The notes under the pieces were generated by a model, which was not told the DNA's origin, did not search any database, and was given only the letters and a program-made list of their open reading frames with translations. Position numbers and translations under genes: made by a program. 64,000 nucleotides of DNA, taken from contig NZ_CP047935.1 of NCBI RefSeq assembly GCF_014279995.1, positions 1,943,494 through 2,007,493 of the forward strand, read 5' to 3'. Shown piece by piece: positions 1-8,562 of the stretch (positions are counted from its first letter, which is position 1; each line of letters begins with the position of its first letter). The DNA is from Synechococcus sp. BIOS-E4-1 (GTDB lineage: Bacteria; Cyanobacteriota; Cyanobacteriia; PCC-6307; Cyanobiaceae).

Positions 1-1
1 C

Positions 2-922
2 GCCACCGCAGCAGGCGGGGGAATCAGGCTTGTGGCGGTAACCACCGGCGAAACCTCTCGTGTCGCCCAATCACGGCATGGGCTCTCCTACCTCACCACC
101 GTGATGCTCGGCAGAGCCATGGGGGCGGGTCTGCTGTTAGCCAGTTCCATGAAGGTGCGTCACGGTCGCGTCAACCTGAGACTGGGCTCAGACGGACCTC
201 TCAAAGGTCTGACAGTGGATGCCGGCCGTGACGGCAGCGTGCGGGGCTTTGTCGGCAACCCCTCGCTTGAACTCGACCCGATAAGCGATACCGAAGGACG
301 AGCGAGTTTCGACTTCAGTTCGGCGGCGGGAACGGGTTACCTGCATGTGGTGCGCGACGACGGCAAAGGCGAACCCTTCAGCAGCACAGTGGAACTGGTA
401 AGCGGAGGCATCGGAGACGATGTTGCCTCTTATCTGCTCCACTCCGAACAGACACCCTCAGCGGTATTCGTGGGCGAAACGATCAAAAGTGAAGGCTTGC
501 AAAGCAGCGGAGGGCTTCTGGTTCAGGTGCTGCCCAAGGCAGCAGAAGAACCAACTCTGGTGGCTCTGCTCGAAGAAAGGTGCCGCGAGATCGAACATTT
601 CAGCCAGAAGCTGCACAGCTGCGGCGACCATCCGGAACAGTTGCTTCGGGATGTGTTCCCGGATCTGGATCCTCAGCCCATCCCAAGCAGCGAACCCATG
701 CAGGCAGTGCAGTTCCTTTGTCCTTGCAGCCGTAAACGCAGCCTGGGCGCACTCACATTGCTAGGCAGCAAGGAATTGCATTCCATGCTGAAGGAAGACA
801 AGGGAGCAGAGCTCACCTGTCATTTCTGCAGTGAGGTTTATCGATTCAATGAATCAGAGCTGCAAAGCCTGATTGAGGACATGACCCAATCAGGCGAGGA
901 GAAGAGCACCGGCAAGCAATAA
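2..922 (+). CDS. hslO: Hsp33 redox-regulated chaperone (5' end outside window)
   Basis: Hsp33 is a cytoplasmic holdase chaperone activated by oxidative unfolding; reduced zinc-bound protein is inactive. The C-terminal zinc switch is visible as a CPC pair ('[10 protein letters not shown]') followed about 35 residues later by CHFC, the CxC...CxxC pattern of the family. The N-terminal body ([15 protein letters not shown], then a beta-rich region with [13 protein letters not shown]) is also typical. The reading frame is open back to base 2 ('[14 protein letters not shown]'), so the GTG at 32 is not the real start; roughly the first 10 residues lie outside the window. Its 3' end overlaps the convergent gene at 890-1579 by 33 bp. 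Confidence 0.93.
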   Translation, partial: ATAAGGGIRLVAVTTGETSRVAQSRHGLSYLTTVMLGRAMGAGLLLASSMKVRHGRVNLRLGSDGPLKGLTVDAGRDGSVRGFVGNPSLELDPISDTEGRASFDFSSAAGTGYLHVVRDDGKGEPFSSTVELVSGGIGDDVASYLLHSEQTPSAVFVGETIKSEGLQSSGGLLVQVLPKAAEEPTLVALLEERCREIEHFSQKLHSCGDHPEQLLRDVFPDLDPQPIPSSEPMQAVQFLCPCSRKRSLGALTLLGSKELHSMLKEDKGAELTCHFCSEVYRFNESELQSLIEDMTQSGEEKSTGKQ

Positions 923-1579
923 AAGCAAGGTGGGCAGTGCCTGCCATTGCTCCACACCAAGTGGCAGACCGGTCTGAGCTGTGACAGCACTGAGCAATGC
1001 CCCCAGCGCCAGGCCCACAATCAGGAGCAAAAGGGTCCAGCCAAGAGAGCCCAAGGGCCGCCTGCCTCGTTTGACCTGACTGATGAACACAGCAATCGTG
1101 GACAAGGCCAGAAGCAGATCAACGGTTTGCGGAGCCAGCAGCAGCAGCAACAAGGCCAAAGCTCCCGCAATGGAGCGCACGAGCAGACCCTGTCCCTGCA
1201 CCAATTGAAAATCGGGCATAAAGCCGGCGCCACTGAGGGATGGCGCCGGCAATGACATTCCGCGCAGACGAGTCAACAAAGCGGCGGGACCATTGCCACT
1301 GCTGGGCACTCCGGCGGAAACCTGCTGGCGCTCGATCTGTGAAGCAGAGGCGGCTGCTGAACTCAGACGACCAGACTGACGGTCACGAAGACGTGCCATC
1401 AACACAGCGTCGTAGGCAGCCTCAACACGGGCGCGCGCGACTGCATCATCGCCGCAGGATGCAACAACCCGATCTCTGGCTTTCTGGACGTCGTCAAATC
1501 CAGCGCCAGGATTGACGCCGAGCAAGGAGTAGGGATCTTTCGGATCCGAATCCGAGCTTGGATCCAGCCCTGCAGCCAT
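890..1579 (-). CDS. CPP1-like J-like-domain membrane protein (DUF3353)
   Basis: The N-terminal half has a degenerate J-like segment ([22 protein letters not shown], then [10 protein letters not shown]) without the HPD tripeptide. The C-terminal half has three or four hydrophobic stretches (around residues 135-160, 180-200 and 215-229). This architecture matches the cyanobacterial/plastid CPP1 family, a holdase-type chaperone for protochlorophyllide oxidoreductase; the role here is inferred from family. 229 aa is a usual length. Convergent with hslO and overlapping it at the 3' end. It could be named DUF3353 protein if CPP1 orthology fails. Confidence 0.8.
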   Translation of the reverse strand: MAAGLDPSSDSDPKDPYSLLGVNPGAGFDDVQKARDRVVASCGDDAVARARVEAAYDAVLMARLRDRQSGRLSSAAASASQIERQQVSAGVPSSGNGPAALLTRLRGMSLPAPSLSGAGFMPDFQLVQGQGLLVRSIAGALALLLLLLAPQTVDLLLALSTIAVFISQVKRGRRPLGSLGWTLLLLIVGLALGALLSAVTAQTGLPLGVEQWQALPTLLLLLAGALLLA

Positions 1580-1654
1580 TGATATACGGAAATCTATTTA
1601 GAGATTATCGAGAGACCTGCTCAAGCGAGCACAAAGCCTGCATTTGGAAGCGAC

Positions 1655-1942
1655 TCAGAACAAGGGCGGACCGTGACGGAATCCGTGTTGACGCTCAAAA
1701 CGGTGTCGAAAACTGGGCACATCGGCGTTGAGCAGGACCTGACGGTGCTTGATCAAAGGCATCTGGGGAGGCAGGTGATATCCCTCGAGAACCTCAACGT
1801 GATCCTGATGATCGCGAAAACAGACGTAATCGGTACCACCGTCGTCACAGGGACGGTGCAGCCAGAGGGTGTCCACAGCAGACCGATTCAGAGGCAATAT
1901 TCTGGCGATGGAATTGCTTCTCCGTGACTGAAAAACGGTCAT
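1655..1942 (-). CDS. Hypothetical protein, 95 aa
   Basis: No family recognised. The central part reads like a folded protein (charged and aromatic residues, 'CDDGGTDYVCFRDHQDHVEVLEGYHLPP'-like composition with two Cys and several His/Asp), which is why this strand is preferred to the 84-aa frame on the opposite strand. No signal peptide or membrane segment. It lies alone between the CPP1-like gene and the HExxH protein. The start is uncertain. Confidence 0.4.
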   Translation of the reverse strand: MTVFQSRRSNSIARILPLNRSAVDTLWLHRPCDDGGTDYVCFRDHQDHVEVLEGYHLPPQMPLIKHRQVLLNADVPSFRHRFERQHGFRHGPPLF

Positions 1943-2121
1943 GAGTGAATCTCAACCTTTCACCAAGGATTGGGACTGCAGCCAGGAACGATTCGAATCA
2001 GATCTCGCAACAGAACTCAGGCCACAGAGCAGGCAGCATCCTGCAGACCAGCTCGGAAAACACTGAGATCACCGAGAAAGAGCCTAAAATTTAAATCGAT
2101 CCAACCCAGAAACGCAACGCA

Positions 2122-2655
2122 TTAATATTGATCAAGATCCTTCTGAGTGGCATCTTTACAATTGTCATTCAGCAGAGAAACAATCGATTCCGGAGGTGCA
2201 TCTTCAAAGTAATAAGCCTCCCATTCAGACTCGTAAAGATCTGAGCCAGGCTGATGACCCAAACGCTTTAAGGCCAAATCCGCATGCTTGTAAGTCAGAC
2301 CCTTTTTGATTGCATTGGCCCTTAAATTCTGGCTGCTGTAAAGGGACGCTGTCCCCCAACACCACTGGGCCATGTGCACGGCTTCATGATGGAGTGCACG
2401 TTCAATCAAAGCCAGTGACTGTGCCGATTTTGGACAGATAATCAGGTATGGATTCGGACCGTAGTTAACGAACATTGCATAGTTATCTGCTTTACATTGA
2501 TCTTTGATGACGACCTTGCCGCGGTACTTTCGAACCGAAGCAACCACCGGATGGGAATCGAGAACGCCTCGAACAGCCGAGACCTCAAGCGCTGATGCGG
2601 CAGAGGAGAACAGGACCACCACTGAGAAAGCAAAAAAACGCCCGACGGAGAACAC
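2122..2655 (-). CDS. Secreted protein with HExxH zincin-like motif
   Basis: Residues 1-22 form a signal peptide (MFSVGRFFAFSVVVLFSSAASA). Around residue 90 there is HHEAVHMAQ, an HExxH motif of the kind that binds catalytic zinc in metallopeptidases, followed downstream by ESEWEAYYFE, where a Glu could be the third ligand (ExxxE spacing as in gluzincin-like or 'DUF' peptidase families). Five Cys in the mature part suggest disulfides. Peptidase activity is inference from the motif alone; the gene stands apart from its neighbours with no obvious operon. Confidence 0.65.
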   Translation of the reverse strand: MFSVGRFFAFSVVVLFSSAASALEVSAVRGVLDSHPVVASVRKYRGKVVIKDQCKADNYAMFVNYGPNPYLIICPKSAQSLALIERALHHEAVHMAQWCWGTASLYSSQNLRANAIKKGLTYKHADLALKRLGHQPGSDLYESEWEAYYFEDAPPESIVSLLNDNCKDATQKDLDQY

Positions 2656-3387
2656 AAAAGCTCATCAGTGCTGATCCAAATCAGACTAATCAATCCAGGA
2701 CTCACTCAAACCAGCGACTGCGACCATCGAGCCGCATCAGATCGACTGGAGAAGATTTGCGTGTCAACAGTCAAGTCGACTGAGCAGTACACAAAAGGAG
2801 TGGCATGTACCCAGAACTTGCTTTTGCTCAGTACGGCAGCGACTGGTGATGTTGACGGAGGCAGACCTCTGGCGTTGCTGTCATCAACTTCAAGACATGC
2901 CTTTGTCAAGGGTCAGCTGGTTTCCTGTCATCAGTTCACAACGCCAGGACCACAGCTTGACGCCGTTGCTCTGGCCGAAGATTGCAACTCAGAGAAGCAA
3001 CCGCAGTGAGAAGAGAGCGGGCTCATCGCCCACTCCACTGGATGAAGCCAATCAAGCGAAAACAGACACTTTTCAGAGAAGCGGTCTCGCTTTACCCAGA
3101 GACAGTCTTTGCGAGAGGTCTTCACACTGAAGCCCAAACACCACAGCTGGCCGTGAAAAATGGGGTTTTGGCGAATTCACACCCCTCTTAAACCTGGATC
3201 ACAGTCTGAAAGCACTCAGCTCAACCAGAAACAACAGATCCCTCCGATCCGTTGACAACGATCTCCACCGCATTCAAGCGCTCAGCAGCACAGACACCCA
3301 TGCAAACAACACCACCTAGAGAACCGGATTGAATAGTTGACGAACTGATGCGTGTAATGCATAAATGAACATAGATAAGGTTTATCG
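2656..3387. other. Intergenic region, no gene recognised
   Basis: Several short open frames exist on both strands (up to 113 codons), but they overlap each other, have no recognisable domain and no convincing ribosome binding site. The last ~80 bases before 3388 are AT-richer and should hold the promoter of the cyAbrB gene. Confidence 0.5.
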
Positions 3388-3759
3388 ATGCTTACTGGAT
3401 CTGATCTTCTGGCGAAGGTGAAAGAGCTTGGTGATGTCTCCAAAACTGACCTAGCTACAGCCTGCGGATACGTCACCGACAAAAAAGATGGAGGCCAGCG
3501 GGTCAATTTCACGGCTTTTTATGAAGCACTACTGAGCGCCAAAGGTGTCGAACTGGGCACTGGCACCGCCGGCATCGGCAAAGGTGGCCGCAAACTCAGC
3601 TACACCGCAAAAGTTCAGGGCAACGGCAATTTGCTTGTGGGCAAGGCCTACACCGCCATGCTTGACCTCAATCCAGGTGATGAATTTGAAATCAAGCTTG
3701 GTCGCAAGGCGATTCGCTTGATCCCCGTTGGCGCAACTGACGAAGAAGGCGAGGAGTGA
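3388..3759 (+). CDS. cyAbrB-type transcriptional regulator
   Basis: 123 aa. The N-terminal part (TGSDLLAKVKELGDVSKTDLATACGYVTDKKDGGQRVNFTAFYEALLSAKG...) and C-terminal AbrB-like swapped-hairpin part (YTAKVQGNGNLLVGKAYTAMLDLNPGDEFEIKLGRKAIRLIP) match the cyanobacterial AbrB family. These proteins bind DNA and regulate nitrogen, carbon and stress genes. In cyAbrBs the AbrB domain is C-terminal, as here. Monocistronic, closed by a strong terminator at 3796-3825. Which paralogue (cyAbrB1 or 2) cannot be decided from the sequence alone. Confidence 0.85.
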   Translation: MLTGSDLLAKVKELGDVSKTDLATACGYVTDKKDGGQRVNFTAFYEALLSAKGVELGTGTAGIGKGGRKLSYTAKVQGNGNLLVGKAYTAMLDLNPGDEFEIKLGRKAIRLIPVGATDEEGEE

Positions 3760-3795
3760 TGAGCTGATTGCCAGCTCATTTCAGCATCAATCCAC

Positions 3796-3825
3796 AAGCC
3801 CTCCCCATCACGGAGGGCTTTTTAT
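3796..3825 (+). terminator. Rho-independent terminator of the cyAbrB gene
   Basis: AAGCCCTCC / GGAGGGCTT stem of 9 bp with a 7-nt loop, followed by TTTTATT. It also sits between two convergent genes and may stop prfC transcription. Confidence 0.85.
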
Positions 3826-3852
3826 TGCCCGAACATTGAGCGAATGCTGCGT

Positions 3853-5490
3853 TCAAAGGCTGATCGGCTCGACCCCACTCACAACGGGAGCCACAGCGTT
3901 GAGCTCAAGATCGGGATGCTCTTCATGAAGCTGATTGAGATTCCAGTCGTTTTTGAATAGCAGAACCGGTCGATTCCATGCATCCCTCACGGTTTTGCAA
4001 TTGAAAATCCGACCGACTTTCTCCAAAGACGGCCATCCACCAGTGACCCAACGAGCCACTTGATAGCCCAGTGGCTCTAACCGCGTTTCAACGCCATATT
4101 CGTTCTGAAGACGATGTTGCACAACCTCGAGTTGCAACTGACCAACTGCAGCGAGAATCGGATCCCTTTTGCTTTCGTCGTTGTCATACAGGATCTGAAC
4201 TGCCCCCTCTTCACGCAATTCATTGACCCCCTTACGGAAATTCTTGAACGCTGAGGGGTTGGGATTACGGAGCCAGCTGAAGATCTCTGGACTGAAGCAG
4301 GGAATCCCCTCGTATTCCACCTTGGTTCCGGTGTAGAGGGTGTCGCCGATCGAGAACATCCCGGGATTATTCAGTCCAATCACATCACCTGGGAACGCAT
4401 CCTCCACAACCTCACGATCCTGCCCGAACAGTTTCTGTGGACGTGACAAACGAATGGCCTTTCCCGTGCGGGCATGACGGACGGTCATATCTTTTTCAAA
4501 ACGTCCGCTGCAAACGCGTACAAAAGCGACCCGGTCTCTGTGACGAGGATCCATGTTGGCCTGCAGCTTGAACACGAAACCACTGAAGTCAGGCCGCAAC
4601 GGGTCGACTGGACCGTCTTGGCTTTGACGCGCCACAGGCTTTTGAGCCATCTCCAGAAACGCATTCAGGAAAGGACGCACACCGAAATTGGTCATCGCCG
4701 AACCAAAAAACACAGGTGTCAGCTCGCCGGCATGCACCAGCTCCAGATCAAGTTCAGCACCCGCAGCGTCCAGCAGCTCCATCTCCTCAACCGCCTGCTC
4801 GAGCAGCTCAGCTTCCACAAGCTCTTTGAGCTCAGGATTATCCAGATTGAGATGACGTTCTTCCGATTGTCGCCCGCGTTCAGCACGGCTGAACAGAATC
4901 ACTTCGTGGGAGCGTCGATCAATCACCCCACGGAACTGTTCGCCACTGCCGATCGGCCAGTTCACGGCCCAGGGGGTCAGTTCCAGTTCTGATTCAATTT
5001 CATCGAGCAGTGCGAGAGGTTCCCGACCCGGTCGGTCCATCTTGTTGATGAACGTGAAGATGGGAATGTCTCGCATGCGGCAAACCTCAAACAGTTTGCG
5101 GGTCTGCGGCTCAAGCCCCTTGGCCGCGTCTTCAAGCATCACGGCGTTATCCGCTGCGGCCAGGGTCCGGTAGGTGTCCTCGGAGAAATCCTGGTGGCCG
5201 GGCGTATCCAGCAGATTGATGGTGTTACCCGTGTAATCGAACTGAAGAACGGTGGAGGTAATCGAAATACCCCGTTGCTTCTCAAGCTCCATCCAATCGG
5301 ACGTGACCTTGCGCTGCTCACCGCGGGCTTTCACCGCACCCGCCTGCTGAATCGCCCCCCCGTAGAGCAGCAATTTCTCGGTGAGGGTGGTTTTACCCGC
5401 GTCAGGGTGAGAAATAATCGCAAAATTGCGCCGTCTCGCCACCGCATCCAGCAGCTCACGTCCGTCCTGAAGTGCTGAATCCGTGCTCAT
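3853..5490 (-). CDS. prfC: Peptide chain release factor 3
   Basis: GTPase that removes RF1/RF2 from the ribosome after peptide release. Seen: G1 loop SHPDAGKTT (about residue 28), RGISIT switch, DTPGHQDF (G3), NKMD (G4), and the RF3-specific C-terminal domain. 545 aa is close to the family length. The start ATG overlaps the stop of the upstream methyltransferase by 4 nt, so it is the last gene of a three-gene translationally coupled unit (MscS, methyltransferase, prfC). Confidence 0.96.
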   Translation of the reverse strand: MSTDSALQDGRELLDAVARRRNFAIISHPDAGKTTLTEKLLLYGGAIQQAGAVKARGEQRKVTSDWMELEKQRGISITSTVLQFDYTGNTINLLDTPGHQDFSEDTYRTLAAADNAVMLEDAAKGLEPQTRKLFEVCRMRDIPIFTFINKMDRPGREPLALLDEIESELELTPWAVNWPIGSGEQFRGVIDRRSHEVILFSRAERGRQSEERHLNLDNPELKELVEAELLEQAVEEMELLDAAGAELDLELVHAGELTPVFFGSAMTNFGVRPFLNAFLEMAQKPVARQSQDGPVDPLRPDFSGFVFKLQANMDPRHRDRVAFVRVCSGRFEKDMTVRHARTGKAIRLSRPQKLFGQDREVVEDAFPGDVIGLNNPGMFSIGDTLYTGTKVEYEGIPCFSPEIFSWLRNPNPSAFKNFRKGVNELREEGAVQILYDNDESKRDPILAAVGQLQLEVVQHRLQNEYGVETRLEPLGYQVARWVTGGWPSLEKVGRIFNCKTVRDAWNRPVLLFKNDWNLNQLHEEHPDLELNAVAPVVSGVEPISL

Positions 5491-6200
5491 GGCCTGCGTT
5501 GATCAGAACCAGCCTGACAGCCCGTGATCCAGCCACTCACCTCCAGATAACGATCTTCAACGGCTACCACCCGCAGATGCCCCAGACCGGCATGCAGCAA
5601 CTGCTCTTTAACCTCATCCAGCGTGAAGGATGCATGCAGTGATGCCCTGTAATCACGTTGCAGGACTGCTGGCGCATCGGCGACATGGCACTCACAGAGT
5701 CGATCAATACTTGCTTCGCTGTCGGGGCGCCGGAGGTCGCGATGCAGCACCAGACAGTGAGGCGATGCAAGTGGAATCAGCGATGACCAAAGCTGCTGAG
5801 GATCATGAAGATGATGCAGCAAGCTGTTGCTGACAATCAGATCCGCCGGTTGATCTGCCTGGTGGATCGGCAACGGAGCCTTTTTGTATCGGAGACGCTC
5901 GTGGGACAACCCGGCGTCACGACGGCGATCCTCCGCAACAGCAATCATCCGGTCTGCCGCATCGAGTCCAAGCACGGAACAGTGAGGCCACCGCCGGGCC
6001 AGACGCGCCGTGATATTTCCCGGTCCACAACCAAGATCAAGCAATCGCGACTTTGCCCCGAAAGACGCCCCCGATGACTGAAGCAATGTGCAGATCCGCT
6101 CCACCATCGCCTGATCAGTTCCACTGAAATCAGCTGCTGCATAGGCATCCACCTGCAGCGGATCGTTCATGACTTCCGGTTCAGGAATGCGCAGAATCAT
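5487..6200 (-). CDS. Class I SAM-dependent methyltransferase
   Basis: 237 aa. Motif I '[16 protein letters not shown]' (about residue 55) and post-I acidic residue ('[10 protein letters not shown]') define the SAM pocket; '[12 protein letters not shown]' is motif IV/post-IV of the trans-aconitate / UbiE-type methyltransferase group. Substrate unknown. Start overlaps the MscS stop by 4 nt (ATGA) and its own stop overlaps the prfC start by 4 nt, which argues for co-translation, although the three functions have no obvious common pathway. Confidence 0.85.
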   Translation of the reverse strand: MILRIPEPEVMNDPLQVDAYAAADFSGTDQAMVERICTLLQSSGASFGAKSRLLDLGCGPGNITARLARRWPHCSVLGLDAADRMIAVAEDRRRDAGLSHERLRYKKAPLPIHQADQPADLIVSNSLLHHLHDPQQLWSSLIPLASPHCLVLHRDLRRPDSEASIDRLCECHVADAPAVLQRDYRASLHASFTLDEVKEQLLHAGLGHLRVVAVEDRYLEVSGWITGCQAGSDQRRP

Positions 6201-8425
6201 TGACTTGATCCACTGGAATGCAACTCCAGAGTCTGTGTGGGGAAGGGAATCTCAATGTGATGCTGCGAGAGCACTTCGAGGATCCTGCGATTGAGGCGGT
6301 GCACACTGTTTTCAAAAGCGTCATGCGTGGCATGGCATGAACGGATTTCCAACTCATGGTCATAGCTGAATGCTGAAATACGCACGAGCCGACAAGCCTC
6401 GAAATCAAGCTGAGAATCCTCCGCCACCACTGATCGCATGAGCTCAGGAATGCTCTCCAATTGTTCAGGGGTTGTGCTGTAGGAAACACCCACAACAACC
6501 TCACTCAGTGAGACGCGTTCCAGCAATTCTTCCAAAGCCACCAGCAGGGTTTCACGCACTTTCAGGAATGCTGTCCAGCCATGAAGTTGGACCATCACAA
6601 ACACAATCAGCTGATTTGTGCCGTCCTCGAGTGATTCCAGACTCACCACAGGTTCATGCAGTGCCACCTCCAACCGAAGCGTTTCAGGCATGGCCACCAT
6701 CCTTCTGGCCTGGCGCATCAACTCCTCAAGCTGAAACGGGGAGAGTGGATCACGAATCGGCAAGCGCAATTCGAGTCCCTGCACCGGCTGACGCTCCCAG
6801 CTGACGCCTCGTCTTGAAAAGTTGACGATCGTGGCTTCATCCGCAACTGAATTAGGAATCGTGACGCGACTTTCCAACGTTTGCAGTTCCATTGAACGCA
6901 GACCGATCTTGGTCACGAAGCCAAGATTGCCTCCCACTTCACAAAATTCACCCACCCGCAGCGGACGATCGGTCTGAATCGACAAGCCCGCGAACAGATT
7001 GCCGAGCAACTTGGAGGCTCCAAGGCCGATGGCGAGGCCCGGTACGGCTGAAAAGGCAAGCACAGTGCTGGAAGGAAGGCCCAGCAACAGCAGCAGCCGA
7101 TAAATCAGAACGACTGAAACCAAGGCGCCGACTGCACGGCTGATCGGCATCACCAGACTGGTGATCCTGCGCAATTGAATCGGAGATTCACCACCGCGAA
7201 CCCGAGCAAGAAACTCAGAGCTGCTTCGACCAAGCGCCTCAAAGAGAAAGAAAACGAGAACACTGGCCGAGAAATACCAGATCACATAAAAGGAATAAAT
7301 GGCCACCACGAGTGGCAGGCCAGTGAAATTGAGGATGTTATCGATCAGCTGTTCAGTGACATAGGTGAGAGGCAGTGAAGGCAGCACAATCAGCACCCGC
7401 TTCCAGGCCAATGAATCCAGTTGAAAAATCTCCTGATCATTTTCAAGACGCTGGGACCCAGTTCTGTACGTGCTTAACAGCATCCGCAGCAGGCGGTATG
7501 AGATCAATCCATAAACACCGATCAAAAGTGCAGCACAAAGCACCTGAAAGAGTGTTTGATCCCCAATTGGCCACTCGAACAAGCCACGCCAACTCTCAGG
7601 AAGAGCCAGATACCAGTCTGGGGGGATGAGATAACCAGGCGTGTAGATGAAGTCGGAGTAAAAGCGAGGCGTGGCGAATGGTTGTTGGATCTCGGGAATG
7701 GCCCTGATCTCGTCATACATCGAGCGAATCGATGACACCGTGGATGCAGAGAAATAGAAGCTTTCGTTCTCTGGGTCGCCATCAAGATCCGATGTGAGTG
7801 TGACCGCCGTTCCAGGAATCCGCCATGAGTTGGTTGGCGTTGAACGACGGTCATTGAGCTGTTTCATCCCTTCCACATCGGGGACTTCAATCACCTGCCG
7901 GCTGTGGGTCAGCACGTAATCGAGCACGTGCTTCAACTGAATCGCTGCCTCATCGGCCATGTCATCGCGAACGCTCTTGGGTATCGAGCTGGCATCCAGT
8001 GCCTTGACGGCCAGACCAAACAAGAGATTCGTGTCGTCAATCCGTTCCTGACGTGACTGATCTTTGATGGTGAATTTCCGACCGAGACGGTCAGCACGCA
8101 GGCCAACATCAGCCATCACGGCATAGAAGTTCAGCAAGGTGGTCCGAGGGCTGTCGCCCACCACCTGATCAAGCACCACATCACTCCAGGTCTCGGAGGA
8201 CTTCACCAGCTGTGGGTAGAACGGCTGATCCTCAATCGGAATCAGACCTTTAGTGTTCTGGGGTTGTGGCTGAGAAGCCTGCGTCGCTGTGACAGGCAGC
8301 AGCGCCGACCCGATGCTCAAGGCCACTGCCAGCAGAGCAACCAAAAGAAATCGCAGCGTTCGCAGGAACAATCGCGTAAACAGTCGCGTTAACAGTCGCC
8401 TCACCAGGCTTTGAGCACAAACCAT
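6197..8425 (-). CDS. MscS-family mechanosensitive channel, large
   Basis: About 742 aa. The N-terminus has a hydrophobic signal/anchor (LRFLLVALLAVALSIGSALL), then a ~230-residue soluble region, several transmembrane helices, and the MscS pore/beta domain: 'LAIGLGASKLLGNLFAGLSIQTDRPLRVGEF', then 'NLGFVTKIGLRSMELQT' and 'TIPNSVADEATIVNFSRRG'. The open frame extends to 8644, but that would run into the divergent nrdJ start; the ATG at 8425 gives a normal membrane N-terminus and is preferred. The product should release solutes on hypo-osmotic shock. First gene of the coupled unit with the methyltransferase and prfC. Confidence 0.88.
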   Translation of the reverse strand: MVCAQSLVRRLLTRLFTRLFLRTLRFLLVALLAVALSIGSALLPVTATQASQPQPQNTKGLIPIEDQPFYPQLVKSSETWSDVVLDQVVGDSPRTTLLNFYAVMADVGLRADRLGRKFTIKDQSRQERIDDTNLLFGLAVKALDASSIPKSVRDDMADEAAIQLKHVLDYVLTHSRQVIEVPDVEGMKQLNDRRSTPTNSWRIPGTAVTLTSDLDGDPENESFYFSASTVSSIRSMYDEIRAIPEIQQPFATPRFYSDFIYTPGYLIPPDWYLALPESWRGLFEWPIGDQTLFQVLCAALLIGVYGLISYRLLRMLLSTYRTGSQRLENDQEIFQLDSLAWKRVLIVLPSLPLTYVTEQLIDNILNFTGLPLVVAIYSFYVIWYFSASVLVFFLFEALGRSSSEFLARVRGGESPIQLRRITSLVMPISRAVGALVSVVLIYRLLLLLGLPSSTVLAFSAVPGLAIGLGASKLLGNLFAGLSIQTDRPLRVGEFCEVGGNLGFVTKIGLRSMELQTLESRVTIPNSVADEATIVNFSRRGVSWERQPVQGLELRLPIRDPLSPFQLEELMRQARRMVAMPETLRLEVALHEPVVSLESLEDGTNQLIVFVMVQLHGWTAFLKVRETLLVALEELLERVSLSEVVVGVSYSTTPEQLESIPELMRSVVAEDSQLDFEACRLVRISAFSYDHELEIRSCHATHDAFENSVHRLNRRILEVLSQHHIEIPFPTQTLELHSSGSSQ

Positions 8426-8562
8426 CTGTCTGCTCACGGTCACTGGCCGAAATGGTGGCAGCCCCTCACCCCTGCTGACCAGCGACACTGCAGATAGTGC
8501 CACCAACCACTTGCTACCCCCATTGCTGGCGTTAGGGTGCCGGCACTGACCCGCCTGACAAC

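Noticed and set aside
1673-1927. 84-codon plus-strand frame opposite the hypothetical gene at 1655-1942
   Set aside because: Less protein-like composition and contained within the minus-strand frame; only one can be real and the minus strand is favoured.
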